Both the position numbers and the translations under genes were made by a program. Of a stretch of 64,000 nucleotides of DNA, positions 44,685 through 53,763 are shown piece by piece. Below the pieces are notes generated by a model. The model saw only the letters and a program-made list of their open reading frames with translations, had not been told where the DNA came from and ran no database searches. Each line of letters begins with the position of its first letter. The first letter of the stretch is position 1. Origin of the DNA: UBA6059 sp964351595 (GTDB lineage Bacteria; Bacteroidota; Bacteroidia; Cytophagales; Cyclobacteriaceae); NCBI GenBank assembly GCA_964351595.1, contig CAYGOT010000011.1, forward strand, positions 1 through 64,000, read 5' to 3'.

Positions 44685-45217
44685 CAGAGTTAGAAAAGCT
44701 ACAATACCCTATCGGAAAATTCCGAGCGGTAGGAACTGTTGACCAGGCAACTTTAGATCAGGCAATTACAGATATTGACAGCCTACCGGAAAAATTTGCC
44801 GAGTCAATCAAGCACCTGACCAAAGAACAAATCGATACACCGTATCGTCCTGGTGGCTGGACAGTAGGGCAGCTCGCTCATCATGTAGTCGACAGCCATC
44901 TGAACGCCTACGTCAGAATGAAAATAGCCTTGACGGAAGAAAACCCAACTATCAGACCTTATGAAGAAGGTGAGTGGGCAAAATTGGACGATAGCTCAAC
45001 TACCCCTGTACAGGTTTCACTAGATATGCTTGCGCTCCTGCACCATAGATGGGTGAAGTTGATTCAATCATTAGATGATGACCAGCTAAAAAGGAAATAT
45101 TACCATCCGGGGGACAAAGAATGGGTAAATCTCAGGACTATGCTCTGCATGTACGCCTGGCATGGCAATCATCATTTGACTCATGTCACTACATTAGCCG
45201 AGAGAGAAGGCTGGTAG
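44681..45217 (+). CDS. bstA: DinB-fold protein resembling bacillithiol transferase BstA/YfiT
   Basis: The 178-residue protein matches the YfiT branch of the DinB superfamily, with IGKFRAVGTVDQATLDQAITDI and the IDTPYRPGGWTVGQLAHHVVDSH block. The likely metal ligands are His67 (or 68), His161 and His165, as in YfiT-type DinB enzymes. BstA transfers bacillithiol to electrophiles in Bacillus. The presence of bshC, ypdA and ytxJ supports this role here. The ATG at 44681 overlaps the SGNH stop codon. Confidence 0.85.
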   Translation: MTELEKLQYPIGKFRAVGTVDQATLDQAITDIDSLPEKFAESIKHLTKEQIDTPYRPGGWTVGQLAHHVVDSHLNAYVRMKIALTEENPTIRPYEEGEWAKLDDSSTTPVQVSLDMLALLHHRWVKLIQSLDDDQLKRKYYHPGDKEWVNLRTMLCMYAWHGNHHLTHVTTLAEREGW

Positions 45218-45664
45218 CTAGGCTATCATCCTTCTGAGATAATTGATGTGGCCCAGGTGCCAGCTCAAATGTCCATAGAGATGTAGTAGAAAGGCTCCTA
45301 CTGTAAATTCTTCAGGTCGAATTTTTACCGGATATATATCATCCAAATTGGATTCCTCAAGCTTATTGAGCAAGGTATTCTCTATTACTTTTTTACTAAC
45401 TCCGACATCTTTGATAATATCCTGAACCGGCACGCCTTTCAGGCTGAATTCCTTGTCACGCTCACGTACGTAACCTGTTTCACCGAGTACCGCCCCGATG
45501 AAGTGCTGCAGGTTACCGTTTAGATGAAGCGCAATATTGCCGCCTGAGTTGATCACGCCCTCTTTTGTCTGCCAGAGGTGACGCTCATCATAAGCTTCGA
45601 GTTCTCCAAGGAGCTTGTCCAGATCTCTCTGAAATAACGAGTTTAAGGTCTTTAGTGTATCCAT
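45218..45664 (-). CDS. DUF1572/DinB-like protein
   Basis: The 148-residue protein has a helical bundle layout with NIALHLNGNLQHFIGAVL and GAFLLHLYGHLSWHLGHINYLR, whose histidines sit where DinB-fold proteins bind metal. It matches the DUF1572 group. It converges with the bacillithiol-transferase-like gene, with no base between stop codons. Two adjacent DinB-fold genes are unusual and could be divergent thiol-transferase relatives; no enzyme activity is assigned. Confidence 0.72.
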   Translation of the reverse strand: MDTLKTLNSLFQRDLDKLLGELEAYDERHLWQTKEGVINSGGNIALHLNGNLQHFIGAVLGETGYVRERDKEFSLKGVPVQDIIKDVGVSKKVIENTLLNKLEESNLDDIYPVKIRPEEFTVGAFLLHLYGHLSWHLGHINYLRRMIA

Positions 45665-45779
45665 CTTAGTCTTGTTAATCCGTTCATCCTGTAGTTTTTA
45701 TCAATCGAACCTTATCAGTTTGATTAATCCTGATACTTTGTAATTTACATAGATTACCAAAACCTAATAACCATTTGTC

Positions 45780-48700
45780 ATGATGAAGATAACCAAGCTT
45801 TGCGCCTTCCTGATGTGTGTTTTGATCACCCTACCGGGAATAGCCCAGCGCAACAAAAAATCCTCAGCTCCAGAGGGGAAGACCTACGATGAAAAAATGT
45901 TTAATGCCCAGGAGTGGCGAAATATAGGACCATTCCGAGGTGGCAGATCACTGACCAGCTCAGGGGTCATCAGCGATCCCCTCACCTACTACATGGGTAC
46001 AGCCGGCGGTGGTGTTTGGAAGACTGAAGATGCCGGCCTGACCTGGAAAAATATTTCTGATGATCATTTCAATGCTACCTCCATTGGTGCAGTGAGCGTC
46101 GCTGAGTCCGACCCTAATGTAATCTACGTTGGCACGGGTGAAGCCTGTATCAGAGGTGTGATGACCTCACATGGTGATGGTGTCTACAAGTCGACTGATG
46201 CAGGCAAGACGTGGACACATGTCGGCCTGGACAAGACTTCTCAGATCTCTGAAATTAGAATTCATCCTAACAACCCTGATATAGCATATGTGGCTGCTCA
46301 GGGAAATCCTTACGGCCCCTCTCAGGATCGAGGCATCTATCGCACGATGGATGGTGGCAATAGTTGGGACCGTGTACACTTCGTCAATGAAAGTGCCGGG
46401 GTGAACAACCTATCCATGGATATGAACAATCCGCGGATCTTGTATGCTGCCTACTGGGATCATGACCGTGACCCTTGGTTTGTACGCTCAGGCGGTGAGG
46501 GCAGTGGTGTCTGGAAGTCTACCGATGGTGGTGACACATGGAATAAGATCGTATCCGGCCTACCGGAATTGATGGGTAAGATCGGCGTATCCGTATCTCG
46601 TGCCAACTCTGATGTGGTCTATGCTATCGTAGAAGCAGAAGGCAAGGATGGCGGCCTTTACCGATCTGATGACGGTGGAGCCAACTGGAAGCAGCAGACG
46701 AACAGCAGACTACTTCATACCCGCTCGTGGTACTACATGCACGTTTTCGCAGACCCGAATAATGAGAACCTGGTCTATGTGCTCAATGCGCCGTTCATGA
46801 AATCCATCGATGGTGGTAAGACCTTCACAAATGTGCAGGTACCTCATGGGGACAATCACGACCTGTGGATCAACCCTACGAACTCCCAAAATATGGTGAG
46901 CTCGGATGATGGAGGTGCCACTATCACTTTCAATGGAGGCAAGTCCTGGACCCCATTGGAGAATCAGCCTACCGCCCAGTTTTATCGTGTCAATGCAGAC
47001 AACAGATTCCCATACTGGGTGTATGGCGGTCAGCAGGACAACACTACAGTAGCGATCCCATCAAGAACGGACGGTTTCGCGATTACTCCCTATGATTGGA
47101 CACGAGGTGTTGGTGGTGGAGAAGCAGCTCATATCGCGTTTGATCCTAACAATCCGAAGTACCTCTACTCATCGAATATCACAGGTATGATGGATGAGTA
47201 CAATCAGGAAACTGGCAAGACCAAAGCCATCAAACCATGGCCGATCGACGACCTTGGTGAGCCCACAGATGAGATGCGTTATCGCTACAACTGGAACCCA
47301 CCGGTGATTGTCAGCTCGCACAATCCATCAGTCATCTATTACGGAAGTAATGTGTTGCACAAGTCCACCAACCGGGGAGTAGCCTGGGATGATATCTCTG
47401 AAGATCTTACCAGAAATGATCCTGAAAAGCTTGGTAAAACCGGTGGCCCGATCACTAATGAAGGTGCTGGTGGTGAGACTTACCACACGCTTATGAGCCT
47501 GGCAGAATCGCCTCATGACGCCAATGTGATCTACACCGGAGCGGATGATGGGCTCGTACATGTGACGAAAGACGGTGGCGCTACCTGGCAAAATGTAAGT
47601 CCCGGCCCGGAAGGGATTATCAACTCGATTGAGGTGTCTCCTCATGATCCAGGCACGGTGTACATCACCATGATGAGGTATAAGCTGAGTGATTTCAAAC
47701 CGTACATCTACAAGTCGACCAACTACGGTACAGGCTGGGTGCAAATCGAAAGAGACATTCCGGTAGGTGCATATGCGAGAGTAGTGCGTGAAGATCCTTC
47801 CAGAAAAGACCTGCTCTACGCTGGCACAGAAAGAGGCCTCTACATTTCATTTGATGGAGGCGCAAAGTGGACTAAGTGGCAGGCGAATCTGCCAATTGTA
47901 CCTATCACTGACCTAATGGTTCATCAAAATGACCTTATCGTTGCAACACATGGGCGAGCCTATTGGATCATGGATGACATCAAGCCACTCCACCAGGTGA
48001 CTGATGCAGTGGCTAATAGTAAAGCCTTCTTGTATGAGCCTAAGGATGTGGTAAAGACGAATGGCTTCAACTTCTTCTTCCCAATGCCGGGCGTGGGCAA
48101 GAATCCTTATACTGGAGCGAGTATTAAATACTATATGGGCGAAATCCCCGAAAATGATAGTATCCCTGTGAAGCTCGAAATCATGGATAACTCTGGCAAT
48201 GTAATCCGAACCATGTCTAGTGATGCCAAAAACAAGTCCAATATGATTGGTAAGAAGGAGGGAATGAATGTCGCTAAATGGGATCTCAAAGTAGAAGATC
48301 TTGAGCCTGCGAAAGGTGTGTATGTCATGAGTTTTACGGGCACGGCGATGAAGGGCTATACTGTTGGGCCTGGTACGTACACTGCCAAGCTAACCTACGG
48401 AGATCTGGAGCAAACCCAGTCATTTGCGGTAGTGCAGGATCCTCGTGATGAAGCAAGCGCGCATGACATAGCTGCTCAGCAGGATATGGTGAAGAAAATC
48501 TATGATGATATCGCCAATCTCTATGACGGTGTTAGCCAGATGCAACAGGTGCGTGATCAGGTGGCTGACTGGATGGACCGTATGGAAGATGATGAAGATA
48601 TCAAAGAGCAAGGAAGTCAGCTAAAGGAAAAGATCGATGAAGTAGAAGGCACATTGATCTCTCCAAAGCAGACCACCTTTCAGGATGTCATCAACTTCAG

Positions 48701-48938
48701 AAGTCAGCTCGATCATCAGCTGCACAACCTGATGAATACCATCGATGGGAACACACCTCCGGTCACCAAGGGTGAGAAGGATCTCTATCAAGAGCTCAAT
48801 AAGATGTGGATGGAACGTAAAGGGCCGATGGAGAAGGTGCTCAACGAAGATGTACCTGCCTTCAATGAATTGCTGAAGTCCAAAGGCGCAGAATACATCG
48901 CTCCAAAAGAGAAAAAAGAAGAGGAAGTAGGATCATAA
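45780..48938 (+). CDS. Large secreted BNR/Asp-box (VPS10/sortilin-like) protein
   Basis: The 1052-residue protein has a signal peptide (residues 1-22) and many Asp-box repeats: SGVWKSTDGGDTW, KSTDAGKTW, YRSDDGGANW, VTKDGGATW and others of the S-x-D-x-G-x-T/N-W type. These form a beta-propeller resembling VPS10/sortilin and sialidase-like exosialic enzymes. A C-terminal helical region around residues 900-1010 precedes a Lys/Glu-rich end. No sialidase catalytic triad is recognised. It is probably extracellular or periplasmic. A strong terminator follows. Confidence 0.85.
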   Translation: MMKITKLCAFLMCVLITLPGIAQRNKKSSAPEGKTYDEKMFNAQEWRNIGPFRGGRSLTSSGVISDPLTYYMGTAGGGVWKTEDAGLTWKNISDDHFNATSIGAVSVAESDPNVIYVGTGEACIRGVMTSHGDGVYKSTDAGKTWTHVGLDKTSQISEIRIHPNNPDIAYVAAQGNPYGPSQDRGIYRTMDGGNSWDRVHFVNESAGVNNLSMDMNNPRILYAAYWDHDRDPWFVRSGGEGSGVWKSTDGGDTWNKIVSGLPELMGKIGVSVSRANSDVVYAIVEAEGKDGGLYRSDDGGANWKQQTNSRLLHTRSWYYMHVFADPNNENLVYVLNAPFMKSIDGGKTFTNVQVPHGDNHDLWINPTNSQNMVSSDDGGATITFNGGKSWTPLENQPTAQFYRVNADNRFPYWVYGGQQDNTTVAIPSRTDGFAITPYDWTRGVGGGEAAHIAFDPNNPKYLYSSNITGMMDEYNQETGKTKAIKPWPIDDLGEPTDEMRYRYNWNPPVIVSSHNPSVIYYGSNVLHKSTNRGVAWDDISEDLTRNDPEKLGKTGGPITNEGAGGETYHTLMSLAESPHDANVIYTGADDGLVHVTKDGGATWQNVSPGPEGIINSIEVSPHDPGTVYITMMRYKLSDFKPYIYKSTNYGTGWVQIERDIPVGAYARVVREDPSRKDLLYAGTERGLYISFDGGAKWTKWQANLPIVPITDLMVHQNDLIVATHGRAYWIMDDIKPLHQVTDAVANSKAFLYEPKDVVKTNGFNFFFPMPGVGKNPYTGASIKYYMGEIPENDSIPVKLEIMDNSGNVIRTMSSDAKNKSNMIGKKEGMNVAKWDLKVEDLEPAKGVYVMSFTGTAMKGYTVGPGTYTAKLTYGDLEQTQSFAVVQDPRDEASAHDIAAQQDMVKKIYDDIANLYDGVSQMQQVRDQVADWMDRMEDDEDIKEQGSQLKEKIDEVEGTLISPKQTTFQDVINFRSQLDHQLHNLMNTIDGNTPPVTKGEKDLYQELNKMWMERKGPMEKVLNEDVPAFNELLKSKGAEYIAPKEKKEEEVGS

Positions 48939-48961
48939 GAAACAGGAGGCCACCAACCTCT

Positions 48962-49006
48962 AAGCCCAGGTATACTCGCAAGAGTTGCCTGGGCTTTTAT
49001 TTTTAT
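48962..49006 (+). terminator. Intrinsic terminator after the BNR gene
   Basis: AAGCCCAGG at 48962-48970 pairs with CCTGGGCTT at 48988-48996. The T-rich tract TTTATTTTT follows at 48997-49005. It lies 23 bases after the stop codon and is the clearest intrinsic terminator in the window. Confidence 0.85.
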
Positions 49007-49101
49007 GACCCGGCTCTGTCATATTCGCGACATTACGAGATAGTAGAGCTATCAAAAATGACTGATTGTAGTTAATTGATGTAGTCACCATGTTATCAGC
49101 T

Positions 49102-49560
49102 ATGAAAAGACTAATCAATACCGCGTTACTGCTTACCCTTGTCAGCGCATACAGTCAAGCGCAAACTTTGTACAGCTGTGCCAATAAAGAAATAGCCTTT
49201 GGTGGCTATGATCTTGTCAGCTACTTTGAAAATGCACCAATCAAGGGCAACCCGGAGTTTGTGGCATTATATGATGGCCTCAGACTTCAATTTTGCACTG
49301 AAGAGCATCTGGATGCGTTCATCGCCGATCCCGAGAAATATATGCCCAAGTATGGCGGATGGTGCGCTACCGCAATGGCGCAAGGTGTTTACAATCAGCC
49401 TGACTTTTCCATGTGGGATATTGAGGATGGCCAGCTATTCTTCTTTGAAGTAAAAGCTTTCTTCAACGGCAAGACCCAGTGGATGAAAGATCCCGACAAG
49501 CATCTCATTCTAGCCGATCGATACTACAGGATCAGCACAGAAGAGCTCACTGAGAAATAG
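49102..49560 (+). CDS. Secreted YHS-domain protein
   Basis: The 152-residue protein has a signal peptide (MKRLINTALLLTLVSAYSQA) and a YHS domain: GYDLVSYF at residues 35-42 and FCTEEHLDAFIADPEKYMPKYGGWCA at about 64-89, with conserved cysteines. YHS domains are small, often metal-linked, and associated with copper or toluene metabolism proteins. A second in-frame ATG at 49090 would add four residues. It lies alone before the DUF4249 pair. Confidence 0.85.
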   Translation: MKRLINTALLLTLVSAYSQAQTLYSCANKEIAFGGYDLVSYFENAPIKGNPEFVALYDGLRLQFCTEEHLDAFIADPEKYMPKYGGWCATAMAQGVYNQPDFSMWDIEDGQLFFFEVKAFFNGKTQWMKDPDKHLILADRYYRISTEELTEK

Positions 49561-49564
49561 AACA

Positions 49565-49580
49565 AGCCCTCATAAGGGCT
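49565..49580 (+). terminator. Weak hairpin after the YHS gene
   Basis: AGCCCT and AGGGCT flank CATA. It lies 5 bases after the stop codon, but only a weak T-rich tail follows, so a terminator role is tentative. Confidence 0.3.
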
Positions 49581-49621
49581 ATTTCGGATAACGATGTTTT
49601 GCAGGTACAAATTTATCAACC

Positions 49622-50923
49622 ATGCGTTATCCACTATTTATACTAAGCCTCGGTATACTACTTGGCTGCACGGAGATCTTTGAGGGGGAGTTTACCGGTG
49701 GGGGTTCAGATAGGATCGTTATCACAGGTGGGATTACTAATACAGAAGTACCCGAGGTAAGAGTGTATAGATCTGTACCTTTTGGTGAAGCAGGTAAAAC
49801 TCCCCAGCCCATCAGGAATGCTAACGTGTGGATTGAAGATGATAAAGGTCAAAAAATCCTGATGGAACCTAAGGAGGATATTCAAGAAAGAGACTTTCTC
49901 TTTTTTGCTGATCCTGCTCCGATGATCGAAGACTACACCACAGAGGAGGCATATTTAAGAGTATTTTGGGACATAGACACGCTCGTCGAATCATTCAAGT
50001 CTAATTTCAGATATGAAGCCATAGATCAATCAACCAGAGGTGAAATTGGACGGACTTACACGCTATTCGTCGAACTTGTGGATGGTGCAACCTACCTGTC
50101 TGCACCGCAGACTCTTGCCGCTTCACCTCCTATCAGTAATGCCTATGCAGAGTACGAAAGAGGTCGTAGCATCAATGAGCTGGGTAATGAGCAAAACGAA
50201 CACTTCTGGAATGTTTTTGTAGAGACTCCAGTTGGCCAGGGTGATGACGTATTCTTGAGTTGGCGGCATAGAGGTGTTTACGAAGTTGAAACTTTTCCTG
50301 AAGAATACTGCGACCCACCGAGTGTAGACTGTAATCCAGGAATTGCACATCCTCGAGAAGTGCCTCCATCGTGCTGCAAATATTGCTATGTGACGGAATA
50401 TGGTGCAGAGTTTAATACTTCAACTTCAGCGGATATTCCAGGCAATCAAATACAAAAGCAAATAGCATCTATTCCAATCACTTACGACAAAGTCTACAAT
50501 TACTACCTATTGGAAATCTACCAGCTATCCGTTTCCCAGGAAGTCTACGAGTATCTCGACTTACTTAATCAGCAAATTACCGGACAGGGATCGATTTTCG
50601 ATCCTACACCAGCAACTATCGAAGGTAATATTATCAACTCCTCCAATGGTGAAAAAGCCTTAGGCATGTTCTATGCGGCTGGCGTCACTACCTCACAACT
50701 CAACCTTAATCGATCAGGAATATCAGCGCAGTTTACACCTACTCGTTTTGCGAATGATTGTCGATTGGTCAATAATAGTACGGATGTAGCGCCTGATAAC
50801 TATATTTCCGGTAAACAAAATCAGTGCTTCAACTATTATAACTCCATTACTGGTTCTGGATGGCACAGCTGTGACCAATGTTATGATTTTGTTACAAGTA
50901 GTTGGTCCACTTGTCCTGATTAA
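49622..50923 (+). CDS. Cys-rich DUF4249 lipoprotein, copy 1
   Basis: The 433-residue protein has a lipoprotein signal with Cys16 in LLGC and then DUF4249 strands: SDRIVITGGITNTEVPEVRV and ANVWIEDDKGQ. A central block contains CDPPSVDC, then NPGIAHPREVPPSCCKYCYV, and the C-terminus holds NDCRL, a CDQC pair and TCP, so about ten conserved cysteines besides the lipobox. It is a tandem paralogue of the next gene. No TonB receptor is adjacent. The cysteines likely form disulfides or a metal site. The gene starts at an ATG. Confidence 0.85.
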   Translation: MRYPLFILSLGILLGCTEIFEGEFTGGGSDRIVITGGITNTEVPEVRVYRSVPFGEAGKTPQPIRNANVWIEDDKGQKILMEPKEDIQERDFLFFADPAPMIEDYTTEEAYLRVFWDIDTLVESFKSNFRYEAIDQSTRGEIGRTYTLFVELVDGATYLSAPQTLAASPPISNAYAEYERGRSINELGNEQNEHFWNVFVETPVGQGDDVFLSWRHRGVYEVETFPEEYCDPPSVDCNPGIAHPREVPPSCCKYCYVTEYGAEFNTSTSADIPGNQIQKQIASIPITYDKVYNYYLLEIYQLSVSQEVYEYLDLLNQQITGQGSIFDPTPATIEGNIINSSNGEKALGMFYAAGVTTSQLNLNRSGISAQFTPTRFANDCRLVNNSTDVAPDNYISGKQNQCFNYYNSITGSGWHSCDQCYDFVTSSWSTCPD

Positions 50924-50991
50924 TCAAGCGATGAAGCGCTGAATTCGTAAGGGCTTTTTCGGTCAATCCTGTTACTAAGCTAAACTGGACA

Positions 50992-52272
50992 ATGAAACAG
51001 ATAACTCTAGGACTCAGCATCTGTTTACTCTTCACGCAGTGCATAGAAATCTTCGACGGTGACTTCACAAGTAGTGGCTCTAACCGGATAGTCATAACAG
51101 GCGGCATTACTGATATCGAAATGCCCACCATCAGAATCTATGAGTCCGTCCCGTTCACCCAATCGGGGAGTACACCACAGCTTATTAAAGATGCGCATGT
51201 ATGGCTAGAAGATGATCAAGGTGTGCGGTACGAGTTCGAAGTAGGTGCTGAGATAACAGAGAGGGAGTATCATTTCTTTGCTAATGCCAACCCTAACATG
51301 AATGCCGTCAACTACGAAGAGCTGTTTTGGGATATTGATACTACCAGCGAACTCTTTGAATCCGATTATCGCTATGAGCCAATTGATAAAAGCTTGGTGG
51401 GTGAGGTGGGGAAGACCTATACATTGAATGTAGAGCTGCCAGATGGCAGCACCTATGCGTCTACACCGCAGGAGCTAAAGCCTTCACCCGAAATCACCAA
51501 CGCTTACGGAGAATATGAAAAAGCCCGGGTCATCAATGAGTTGGGGAATGAAGCTCCGAGTCACGTCTGGAATGTATATGCCCAGACCGCTACGAGCGAA
51601 CCTGATGTTTTCCTGACCTGGCGGTACAAGGGTACCTATGAGGTCGAAACTTTCCCTGAAGACTATTGTGCTCAGCCGACCAATGACTGCAATCCGGGGA
51701 TTGCCCATCCTCGGGAAGTTCCACCCGGATGCTGCAAATATTGCTACGTGACTGAGTATGGCAGTCAATTCCCAACAGCTTCGTCCCGCGAAAATCCTTC
51801 TGGACGCATAGGGTTGCAGGTTGCCACCATTCCTGTCACGTATGATAAGACCTTCAATTATTATCAGACGGACATCTATCAACTCGCCATTTCTGCAGAG
51901 GTGCACAACTATCTGGAGTCGATCAATCAGCAAATCAATGGTCAGGGCACCATCTTTGATCCGACACCCACTACCCTGCAAGGCAACATCGCCAACGTCA
52001 ATAATCCAGATGACAAGGCATTAGGCATGTTTTACGCTGCAGGAGTAACCACAGCCAGAGTTAACCTCAATCGGCAAGGAATCAGAACCATCTTCACCCC
52101 CAGCTATTTCCCAAATGACTGTCGTCTGGTGAAGAATAGTACTGCAGAAAAACCTGAAAGCTACACCTCAGGCAAGCAAAACTGGTGCTACAACGCTTAC
52201 ATCGATCAGTGGAATTCTTGTGACATGTGTTTTGATATGGCCGAGTTTCGCTGGTACAGATGTCCAGAGTGA
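50992..52272 (+). CDS. Cys-rich DUF4249 lipoprotein, copy 2
   Basis: The 426-residue paralogue repeats the architecture of its neighbour: a lipobox ending at Cys17, SNRIVITGGITDIEMP, the CAQPTNDC-NPGIAHPREVPPGCCKYCYV block and a C-terminus with NDCRL, CDMC and CPE. The NPGIAHPREVPP-CCKYCYVTEYG core is nearly identical in both, while flanking regions have diverged, which suggests strong constraint on that core. The 68-base spacer suggests co-expression. Function and ligand are unknown. Confidence 0.85.
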   Translation: MKQITLGLSICLLFTQCIEIFDGDFTSSGSNRIVITGGITDIEMPTIRIYESVPFTQSGSTPQLIKDAHVWLEDDQGVRYEFEVGAEITEREYHFFANANPNMNAVNYEELFWDIDTTSELFESDYRYEPIDKSLVGEVGKTYTLNVELPDGSTYASTPQELKPSPEITNAYGEYEKARVINELGNEAPSHVWNVYAQTATSEPDVFLTWRYKGTYEVETFPEDYCAQPTNDCNPGIAHPREVPPGCCKYCYVTEYGSQFPTASSRENPSGRIGLQVATIPVTYDKTFNYYQTDIYQLAISAEVHNYLESINQQINGQGTIFDPTPTTLQGNIANVNNPDDKALGMFYAAGVTTARVNLNRQGIRTIFTPSYFPNDCRLVKNSTAEKPESYTSGKQNWCYNAYIDQWNSCDMCFDMAEFRWYRCPE

Positions 52273-52286
52273 GTAGGTCGATGCGA

Positions 52287-53120
52287 TTACTTGGGCAAGT
52301 ATTTCGCCACCATCTCCTCGCTCACCTCCCACAGCCTGTCTCTTGCTTCGGCATCATGGGCATGCTTTGACATGCTCGCTACCTTCTTTTTGACGAAGTA
52401 CTTACCAGAATTTTTCTCAACACCTTCAGCAGTTGCCAAGTAGATTTGTGTTCTCGCGCCTTTCTCCGGAGTTAGCAACAATGGTTTCCCTAAGTCCCAC
52501 AAAAATCTAAAAAAGCCCTTTGAGTGATCTCCAAATCCGGTTCCAACAGAGCCTGGGTGTGCTGCAAAGGACGCAATACCATCGTCGAAGTAGCGCTCAT
52601 GTAGCAGCTGTGTGAAGTAAATATTGCAAAGCTTACTGTTACCATAGGCCTTGAAGGCGCCATACCTCGCCTCGATCATCAGGTCAGAAAAGTCAAGCTT
52701 ACCAAGTTTGTGCGCTGCGGAACTGAGGTTGATAATGCGAGCCTTCTCCTGCGCTCTCAGCTTATCAATTACCAATTTGGTCAACAAAAAATGCCCCAGA
52801 TGATTCATCTGGAAAGTAAGCTCATTGCCATCGACGGTCTTCTTGAAGTTGTCATTATAACCACCGGCATTATTCATGAGCACATCGATATCCTCATGAT
52901 ACTTGCTCAACGCAAGGCCCGCATCAGCCACGCTGGATAAGTCCGCCAAGTCACATCTTATAAAGTCAATCTCAGCATCGGGATGAACCTCCTTGATCTC
53001 AGAGATTTTTGACATGCTACGCGCGAGCATTACAATACGCCATCCCTGACTCGCCAGTGCATGAACTGTGGCAAGTCCAAGGCCTGAAGTACCTCCTGTG
53101 ATAGCGATCGTTTTTTTCAT
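52287..53120 (-). CDS. Retinol-dehydrogenase-like short-chain dehydrogenase
   Basis: The 277-residue protein has the SDR cofactor motif TGGTSGLG, the NNAG motif in LMNNAGGYND, catalytic Ser in LSSAAHK and YGNSK with the YxxxK pair. The long C-terminal part with RTQIYLATAEGVEKNSGKYF matches RDH/WWOX-type SDRs. It is cytoplasmic, oxidising or reducing an unknown alcohol or carbonyl. The first bases are upstream of a 227-base gap with no clear gene. Confidence 0.88.
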   Translation of the reverse strand: MKKTIAITGGTSGLGLATVHALASQGWRIVMLARSMSKISEIKEVHPDAEIDFIRCDLADLSSVADAGLALSKYHEDIDVLMNNAGGYNDNFKKTVDGNELTFQMNHLGHFLLTKLVIDKLRAQEKARIINLSSAAHKLGKLDFSDLMIEARYGAFKAYGNSKLCNIYFTQLLHERYFDDGIASFAAHPGSVGTGFGDHSKGFFRFLWDLGKPLLLTPEKGARTQIYLATAEGVEKNSGKYFVKKKVASMSKHAHDAEARDRLWEVSEEMVAKYLPK

Positions 53121-53347
53121 AGCGTGCCAGCCATCCGGCGTGTTTCCCGAACTAACTAGAGAGCACTAAGATAGCGGAACTGCCTAATCACAACAACAGT
53201 AGCTACAAAGCAATGTGTTATACAGTTCTAAGACCAGAAAGAAGGTATGTGGGCGATCATACAGTATAAGAATGGGCTAAGGAGCGAACCGGTAACCTAT
53301 GAACTTTTAAATAGTCCAACAACTAGCATGTTTGTGCAGTTTCTAGT

Positions 53348-53746
53348 TCAGAATATCGGATGTTCTTCCCATCCGTCAATTGGTGCATTTGAGCCGTTGG
53401 GAACAGGGATATTCAAGTTCATAAAACCATCCCAGGCATAATCTTTGTTAAAGTTCACGAGAAACCGCTTACCTGGTTTTGCAATTAGTTCGTATCCGAA
53501 ATAGTCGACGTTACCATAGTACTCTGTTCCGTTAACAGAGTATTTGAAAGAAACCTGTTTCCCCCCTTTTACAGGTTTCCAGATTTTATTGATTGTTCCA
53601 ATTGTATAGTTCTGAGGTTGGTTCCTCATTAATTCTGTATAAGTCATTCCTAAAAGGCTTATTAGAATTATAGCGCAAACCAATCCTATGATCTTATTTT
53701 TCTCCTTTCTGGGGAGATCTTTCCATCTAGTTCGCACACTTGTCAT
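53348..53746 (-). CDS. Single-pass membrane hypothetical protein
   Basis: The protein of about 132 residues starts at the ATG at 53746 (MTSVRTRWKDLPRKEK). A transmembrane helix, IIGLVCAIILISLLGMTY, follows and then a soluble strand-rich domain with VSFKYSVNGTEYYGNVDYFG, which recalls DUF3592-like proteins. The coding sequence is AT-richer than its neighbours. It follows the SDR on the same strand by 17 bases. A longer frame reading back into that SDR is not favoured. No function is assigned. Confidence 0.6.
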   Translation of the reverse strand: MTSVRTRWKDLPRKEKNKIIGLVCAIILISLLGMTYTELMRNQPQNYTIGTINKIWKPVKGGKQVSFKYSVNGTEYYGNVDYFGYELIAKPGKRFLVNFNKDYAWDGFMNLNIPVPNGSNAPIDGWEEHPIF

Positions 53747-53763
53747 ACGGATATATAAAGCAA

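Noticed and set aside
53247..53441. Plus-strand open frame of 64 codons in the gap before and into the membrane protein gene
   Set aside because: Half of it is antisense to a better-supported gene, and it has no recognisable motif.
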